Of a DNA stretch of 64,000 nucleotides, positions 58,643 to 64,000 are shown piece after piece. Location of the stretch: assembly GCA_027405735.1 (NCBI GenBank), contig JAPEHQ010000010.1, forward strand, positions 1,550,001-1,614,000. The letters run 5' to 3'. The notes below the pieces were generated by a model, which worked only from the letters and a program-made list of their open reading frames with translations, did no database searches and was not told the DNA's origin. The translations under genes and the position numbers were made by a program. The stretch's first letter is position 1. The number at the start of each line of letters is the position of its first letter. Source of the stretch: Mucor racemosus. Lineage: Eukaryota > Mucoromycota > Mucoromycetes > Mucorales > Mucoraceae.

Positions 58643-61141
58643 CTATCGAATTTCAATGTTGATGATTTTGATATCATCATAAGGCTTGTTTGTTTTATCA
58701 ACCTTTGCATTTTCTATACTATGTACTACATCCATACCAGCAGTAACTCTACCAAATACAGAGTGTTTATTATCCAACCATGTCTATATTCCAAAAAAAA
58801 TAAAGGTTAGTTTATCATATTAAAAGGCAATGCTATTTCTTTTGAAAACTTACAGCAGGAGCAACGGTAATGAAAAATTGACTACCGTTAGTATTTGGGC
58901 CAGCATTAGCCATACTCACAGTGTATGGACGATCATGCTTAAATTCTCTTGAAAATTCATCTTCAAAATCATCTCCCCAAATAGATTCACCACCAGTACC
59001 ATCACCAAATGGACAACCAGTTTGAATCATAAAACCTTTAATAATACGATGGAAAATGAGATTATCATAATATCCATTTTTAGCATGTGTCACGAAGTTT
59101 TCAACGGCTTTGGGTGCTGCATCAGGGAACAAACGCATATGAATGTCACCTGAGGTTGTACGCAAGATCGCAGAAGTTCCAAGGACTTGCTTACGTTCTT
59201 GAGTAGCTGCAACTGTTTGTTCTTCACGAGATGGTTTCTCATTGAATACATCACGTTCTCCCTTTTGAGCGTTACTACTAGAATGCAAATTAGTCTAATT
59301 CCTATACTTTTTCAAGAAATTAAACTTACTCGAATGGTTCTCTACGCGTCAACATATAAAATCTGTTCTTATTGAATGCTGTACAGAATAGTGTAGGATC
59401 AAGTTCCTGACTTTCTTTGAGGGCAGCATTATCAGAAGCAGCCATTGCCTAATAAACAAATCATTCAGCAAATCATTTTCAACATCTCGTAAAGAAAAAG
59501 AGATCTTACCAAAGTATAAACACCCTTCTTTTTAGGTGCTCCTTGATATAAGCCAACATTGACAAAACGATTAGACTCTGATTTGCCAATGACACGGGCT
59601 ACCTTGTTAGTTTTGATATTGATGACTACATGTACAATACATATTTAGCACAGAATATAACTTATAGATCCAATTATGTATTTACCTTTAATACCGAGTA
59701 ATGCACCATAGATAATAAAGTTCCCAGTTTCATCAAATACTGCATTTACAAATCTTGCTTGATTTGATTTTTCCAATTCCTTTTCTACAGCTAAACGTCT
59801 GCCAAACTCCATATCATCCAACTTGAAAATTGATGTACCAGCCTGTTGCATTTCACTAATAACATGCAGACTTTCGTCATATTCTCTATACATTTTGCCT
59901 GTCAAAAATTTGAACAACCTGACTTGACGATCAGGGAAACTCATAGTGACAAAACTTAATCCATCAGCAGAGAAATTTAAACAAGTAGGCACTGACTTTT
60001 TCTATAAAATGTGCACGCAAACGTATAAGTAAAGTGATGAAACTGACTATTTGTTCCTTGTTACCTTTCTAAATTCGTACAAATCTGTTTGTGATTTCAT
60101 CTCAAAATCCAGGTTATCTGGCAAACCAAAAGGTTCTTCAGGCGACCAATACTCGACCATGCCTAGAGAATCCACAGATACAACTGTATCAAATCTTGCA
60201 TTGAATTCTATTAAATGAACTGGCTTAGAGTGCATTTTGGATATTGTGTGAAGAGGTTTTCCATCTGATCGTCCATCGTAAATGTGAATATTTGAATTGT
60301 CGGCCTCGGATCTAATTTCAATATCAATACTACTGGCATCTTTCCATTATATATAGCACTTACACTGCAACTAGAGCTTGTGCTTGTCCTTTTTGATGAA
60401 TCCAACACACAGCCTTAGGTTTATATTTCAACTTGATCATATTGATCATATCTAACAAACAAATATTCATCAGAATAAATCACAAGTAATTGTTAATTTT
60501 GATTCCTCATACCGAAATTGGTAATATCATACACCTTGAGCGACATATCATCAGAAATAGTGGCTAATAATTCATTATCTGCAGATAAACTGATATCGAC
60601 AATGCTTGACAAATGTGATTTATAGTGCTTTACAAATTCGATGCCTGATGCTGTCTTTTTCCAGAATTTTAAATGGCCATCGACTGATGTTGTAACAATA
60701 AAATCATTTCTACGAAGCAAATAATATTTGCATTAAGTTTACATTGTAAAATTATATGAAAATGACATAACTCACTTTGTAATAGCTACTTGATTAAGTA
60801 CGTCGCGATGCATATAACTCTTTTCATACATATCAGCATTAGGTAAATGCTCCAAATAAAGTTTTTCATAAGCGAGTGCTAAATTAAAGTCAATGATAAC
60901 ATTCAAAGCATAGTGATATTTTATAAATTTACTTCTCTTTTTCTTCTTGGGTGCTTCCTCAGCGGGAGGTGGGGGAAGAACGGGCCCAATATCATCATCT
61001 GAAAAGAAAGCAGAACACGAAAATTAGCTAATGCATCAACCGATTTTTACAATTAAATTTACCAGAATCCTCTTCTACAGCTGGGCTGTCATTATCAAGG
61101 GGACGCTTGTTATTCTCGTTGGTATTCAACTCGTCGGCCAT
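58643..61141 (-). CDS. PPWD1: PPWD1-type WD40 / cyclophilin peptidyl-prolyl isomerase
   Basis: Eleven exons: 61141-61063, 60998-60933, 60878-60776, 60709-60513, 60451-60364, 60311-60065, 60001-59686, 59625-59510, 59448-59330, 59277-58854 and 58783-58643, giving 631 residues (human PPWD1 646). An acidic N-terminus and a Lys cluster PKKKKRT are followed by [14 protein letters not shown] and WD repeats ([60 protein letters not shown]), then [12 protein letters not shown] and a complete cyclophilin domain ([46 protein letters not shown]). The catalytic Arg of FHRII and the QTGCP, GSQFFIT and WLD(N)KH blocks are present. PPWD1 is a spliceosome-associated isomerase. The 10th exon has a TAGTAG tandem acceptor. 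Confidence 0.96.
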
Positions 61142-62748
61142 AGTTTAAGTAACTGAACTTGTTCTCAATGAAAGGGAGAGAAAAAATAGTCAATTTGGAT
61201 CATAGACGATGTAGGAGTACCGTCACAGAATTGCTGGCCTTCTTCTACTTCTGCTGCTGTTGATGGGAGAAGGAGGCGAGAGAAATACTACAGCAGAAAA
61301 ACTTTTTTAGTGTCCGTCAATAATATTTTCAAAGATTTTTTTTTCAATTATTAAATAAGGTTTCTCCAAAAATCAACTTTTTAGCATATAATTTGCATGT
61401 ACAGATACAGGATAGCAATTTTTTTAAAGCTTTATCATTATTTCATCACTAGCTATAATGCAAAGAATCCAACCAAGAAGCATGATTTTTCATGATGATG
61501 ATGATGAAAAACTATTCAACCGCCGACTGATTTCTGGTCGCCATTTTTGCCAATTTTCCATCTTTTTTTTAAAAAAAAAAACTCTTTCGCGAATTTCTCC
61601 AGAATTTAGTAATAAACAATGCTAAGTGTATTAATATATTTCGATACAGGGTTTAATTCTACATCCAATGGTATTATTTTCTTATATTTTTTTCGCTAAA
61701 AATTTTCCACAATATGGAAGAATAAAAAAAAACTTTTTTTCGTAAAATCACAAAATTTTGCATAAATAACAATCAAATAGATAATTTTATATGAAAGCTG
61801 GCAAAATTCTGATAGTTTTTGACTTAGGAATGTTACATTAAAAATCTCAATTTTGAGGTTTAAATCAAGGTTTAGCGATTTTGAGCGATTTGGCCTTGTA
61901 TATGTAAGGATTTGAGGGTTGATTTCATGAGATTTTTTTTCGACCCAAAAATCCGAGAAAAAAATACGATATGTAAAAGCAAGATATAAGAAATGGTTTC
62001 GGCTTAATTTTCGCTTCTCTAACGTTCTGGAAGTGTCTAAACAATTATTAAAAAATAGCATATTTCAAGCGATTTTGAATGAAAATACGAGTTTATCCAC
62101 TCAATACACATAAAGTAAGCAAGTATTTTATGATTATTTGTGTCATCCAACGTTGTTAATTAAAAAAATAATCAGTAAAGCTTCCTCAATGTTCCTTAAA
62201 CTCCAAAAAAATTCAAAATATTCGCAAAATTTCATCATAAAAATATGAAAAATGTCATAATTTTGTGCTAATAGCCATTTTATCAGGCTAGAACAATGAT
62301 ACTTGTTGTATTTAGGTTCTTTAGCATGTGATTAGTATGAATCAAGGCAGATTTACCAAGCAATTTGACTGTTATTATGTTGCCCTGAGTGATCGACATA
62401 ATAATTAGCTAATTTAGCAGTAATAGTTTGTGTTAATTTTGCGCTCTTGTCTTTAAAAAGTCAAGGCATTCTTTGCCATTTCTAGATTGGCTAAAAAAGA
62501 ACAATAATCACCGAATTCTCTTTTTAAACATCATCATTGGATCATGATCATTACACCATCCCTGCTTTAAGCAAACATATTCCTTGCGTATATGAATATA
62601 AAGTGATAATTTAATCATTTGAAAATAACTTGTAGTAAAATGTCAATTAGTTTTGCATAAGGCTTAATTATCTTACATGTCATGTAATATAAATAATATA
62701 TATAAATGTGTCTCTTTTTTATTTCTTTTTTATATATTTCATGTAGGA
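61142..62748. other. Intergenic with a diverged R1-like block
   Basis: About 1.6 kb. Bases 61330-62080 contain stretches reminiscent of R1 (CGCTAAAAATTTTCC, TTCATGAGATTTTTTTTCGACC), but strongly diverged. An ATG/GAT trinucleotide run is near 61493-61507. No gene supported. Confidence 0.4.
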
Positions 62749-63941
62749 CTAAATGGATTTTCTTCTCCGAAGTTCAGGTAATGGTTGGTGTTGTTGTTGT
62801 TGTTGTTGTTGTTGCACAGTTGCTGGTATCCAAGTGCGCTTAACAGACGCTACTGTTGCTGTTGTTGTTCTCTTCTTTTCCGTTGTAGGTTTTTTGGTAT
62901 TGTTTGTAAAAGAACCGGGTATGGACATGCGCCTTACTTTTTGTATCAAGGATTTTTTCGTAGGTGTCACAGAAACCTGATCCACCATTAAATTTGTAGC
63001 AGCAAATACACACGCCCAAAGTATCAAAGAAGATATAAATGAAGAAGTTGGTTTGCTTGTATTCATACTACTATTTGAAGAGCAAAAATCGAAAATCATG
63101 GTTATCAGAGAATGTGGTATATGTAACAATGGTACAAGTAAAAGAAGGATGATTTTGTTATTATCCTTTACTTTATGTGTAGCCAGGTCACGAGAGAGGG
63201 AATCTACCAATGCCATAGAGGTGTCTAGTCTTTTAAATGATTCAAGTATAGGGTCAGATACTGCAACAAGACTATTTCTCTTTGATCTTGGAGTCATTGA
63301 ACGACGAGGAGGTATAACAGGGCATGACCTAGGTCGGAGTGCAGTATGTCTAAATAATTGCTTTTTAAAGTTTGCTAAAGTCGGTGAAGGAGATCGTGAT
63401 AGAGTTGCACTTGTACTTGCTGCTGAGACTGGAGAGAATAAAGAATTTGATGAAGAAGCCGAAGAAGAAGCACTCGAATTCCTTTGATGAATAGATGAGC
63501 GAGACTTTTTTGGTCTAGGTATTTTTGAATCTGTATTAAGATTATTCTGATTTTGAGTTATAATAGTTGAAGATGTAAACACTCGAGGAGTTTTTGATGG
63601 TTTTTTATTTGCATTCGAAGATAAAAGTTGAACGCGCTCATTTTCAATACCATTAACAGCATCATTTGCTTCTTGTATTAAGCTATTTAGTATATTTGAT
63701 ATTCTATCAAATGTTTGTTGTTGCTCTTCATCATCACCATCGTCTTCCATGTCTGATAATAATGCCATTGCTGAGTCTGGTCTAGTAATAGTGTGTCTTC
63801 GATGCCTGTGATTTATCTCGGTTCTTAGATCGGATGTAGATTGAAGTGGTGTTGACACAGATGGCATAGGTTCGGGAAATGACTAGACAATATAATGAAT
63901 ATTATGTTTTTTTTTTTTAGTTTTATTCGTTACTTTACCAT
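62749..63941 (-). CDS. Putative membrane protein with C-terminal polyQ (unknown)
   Basis: Probable exons 63941-63939 (just the ATG) and 63882-62749, giving 378 residues. The intron GTAAAG...GTCTAG splits the start codon from TCA TTT CCC GAA CCT; a stop codon lies two codons upstream. If this intron is not used, an internal ATG at 63867 would start the protein. The first two thirds are Ser/Thr/Pro-rich and basic with a short acidic-Gln segment (DMEDDGDDEEQQQ) and a helical stretch (RISNILNSLIQEANDAVNGI). Near the C-terminus there are two hydrophobic segments (KIILLLLVPLLHIPHSLITM and FISSLILWACVFAATNLMV). The end has an eight-Gln run encoded by a CAA repeat. No family recognised. Confidence 0.65.
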
Positions 63942-64000
63942 CGTTTATATGATATTTATGTTGATATTTGATAATATAGGGAGTATATATGTGTGTGTGT
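63942..64000. other. Edge of window, 5' side of the last gene
   Basis: Short AT-rich piece ending in a (TG)n run. It contains the presumed 5' leader of the gene at 62749-63941. Confidence 0.4.

Noticed and set aside
63053..63487. Plus-strand frame of 144 codons
   Set aside because: Antisense to the Ser-rich polyQ-ended protein; no family features.

Overview
The window is 64 kb of an AT-rich, intron-rich fungal nuclear genome. Canonical GT-AG introns of about 50-90 bases, pyrimidine-rich leaders, homopolymer A/T tracts and the gene set (trifunctional FOL1, Ash2/Bre2, PPWD1-type cyclophilin, Rab6, septin, FANCM/Mph1, Vps71, UBE2W) point to an early-diverging filamentous fungus. A Mucoromycota (Mucorales-like) species is my best guess. 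That is inference from gene structure and product style, not from a marker search.

Layout. 1-3.3 kb holds old repeats: a dynein-intermediate-chain gene fragment, a solo-LTR-like copy and one copy of a ~1.1-kb dispersed repeat (called R1 here), then a tRNA-Thr(AGU). 4.2-5.3 kb: a Whi5/Nrm1-like gene with an ACGCG cluster upstream. 6 kb: a PMP3-family proteolipid. 7.6-9.9 kb: FOL1. 10.1-11.1 kb: a highly split UBE2W-type E2 gene. 11.3-13.7 kb: an amino-acid permease with tiny exons. 13.7-18.9 kb is gene-poor and carries R1 copies. 18.9-23.6 kb: FANCM/Mph1 helicase, head-to-head with a Vps71/ZNHIT1 gene, which is tail-to-tail with a C2H2 protein. 25.6 kb: a small putative mitochondrial protein. 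28.4-29.8 kb: actin. 30.1 kb: a small basic protein. 30.5-39.9 kb is a gene-free repeat island with nested insertions. 39.9-44.0 kb: Ash2 and lysyl-tRNA synthetase. 45.4-54.9 kb: PPR protein, septin, Rab6, a GNAT enzyme and carnitine acetyltransferase, all on the plus strand. 55-58.6 kb: repeats. 58.6-61.1 kb: PPWD1. 62.7-63.9 kb: a polyQ-ended putative membrane protein.

The genes are unrelated housekeeping functions (folate synthesis, chromatin, repair, translation, trafficking, cytoskeleton). I see no operon-like or biosynthetic cluster.

The most unusual signal is in gene structure. By matching translated products to their families I reconstructed a candidate one-nucleotide exon and a [D1,2] spliceosomal twin intron (stwintron) in the same UBE2W gene. 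The permease has 7-nt and 3-nt exons (plus one of 11 nt). The septin has a GC-AG intron and a 22-nt exon, and Rab6 has a 17-nt exon that encodes its switch II motif. All exon boundaries were read by eye and rest on reading-frame and family logic, with no RNA evidence.
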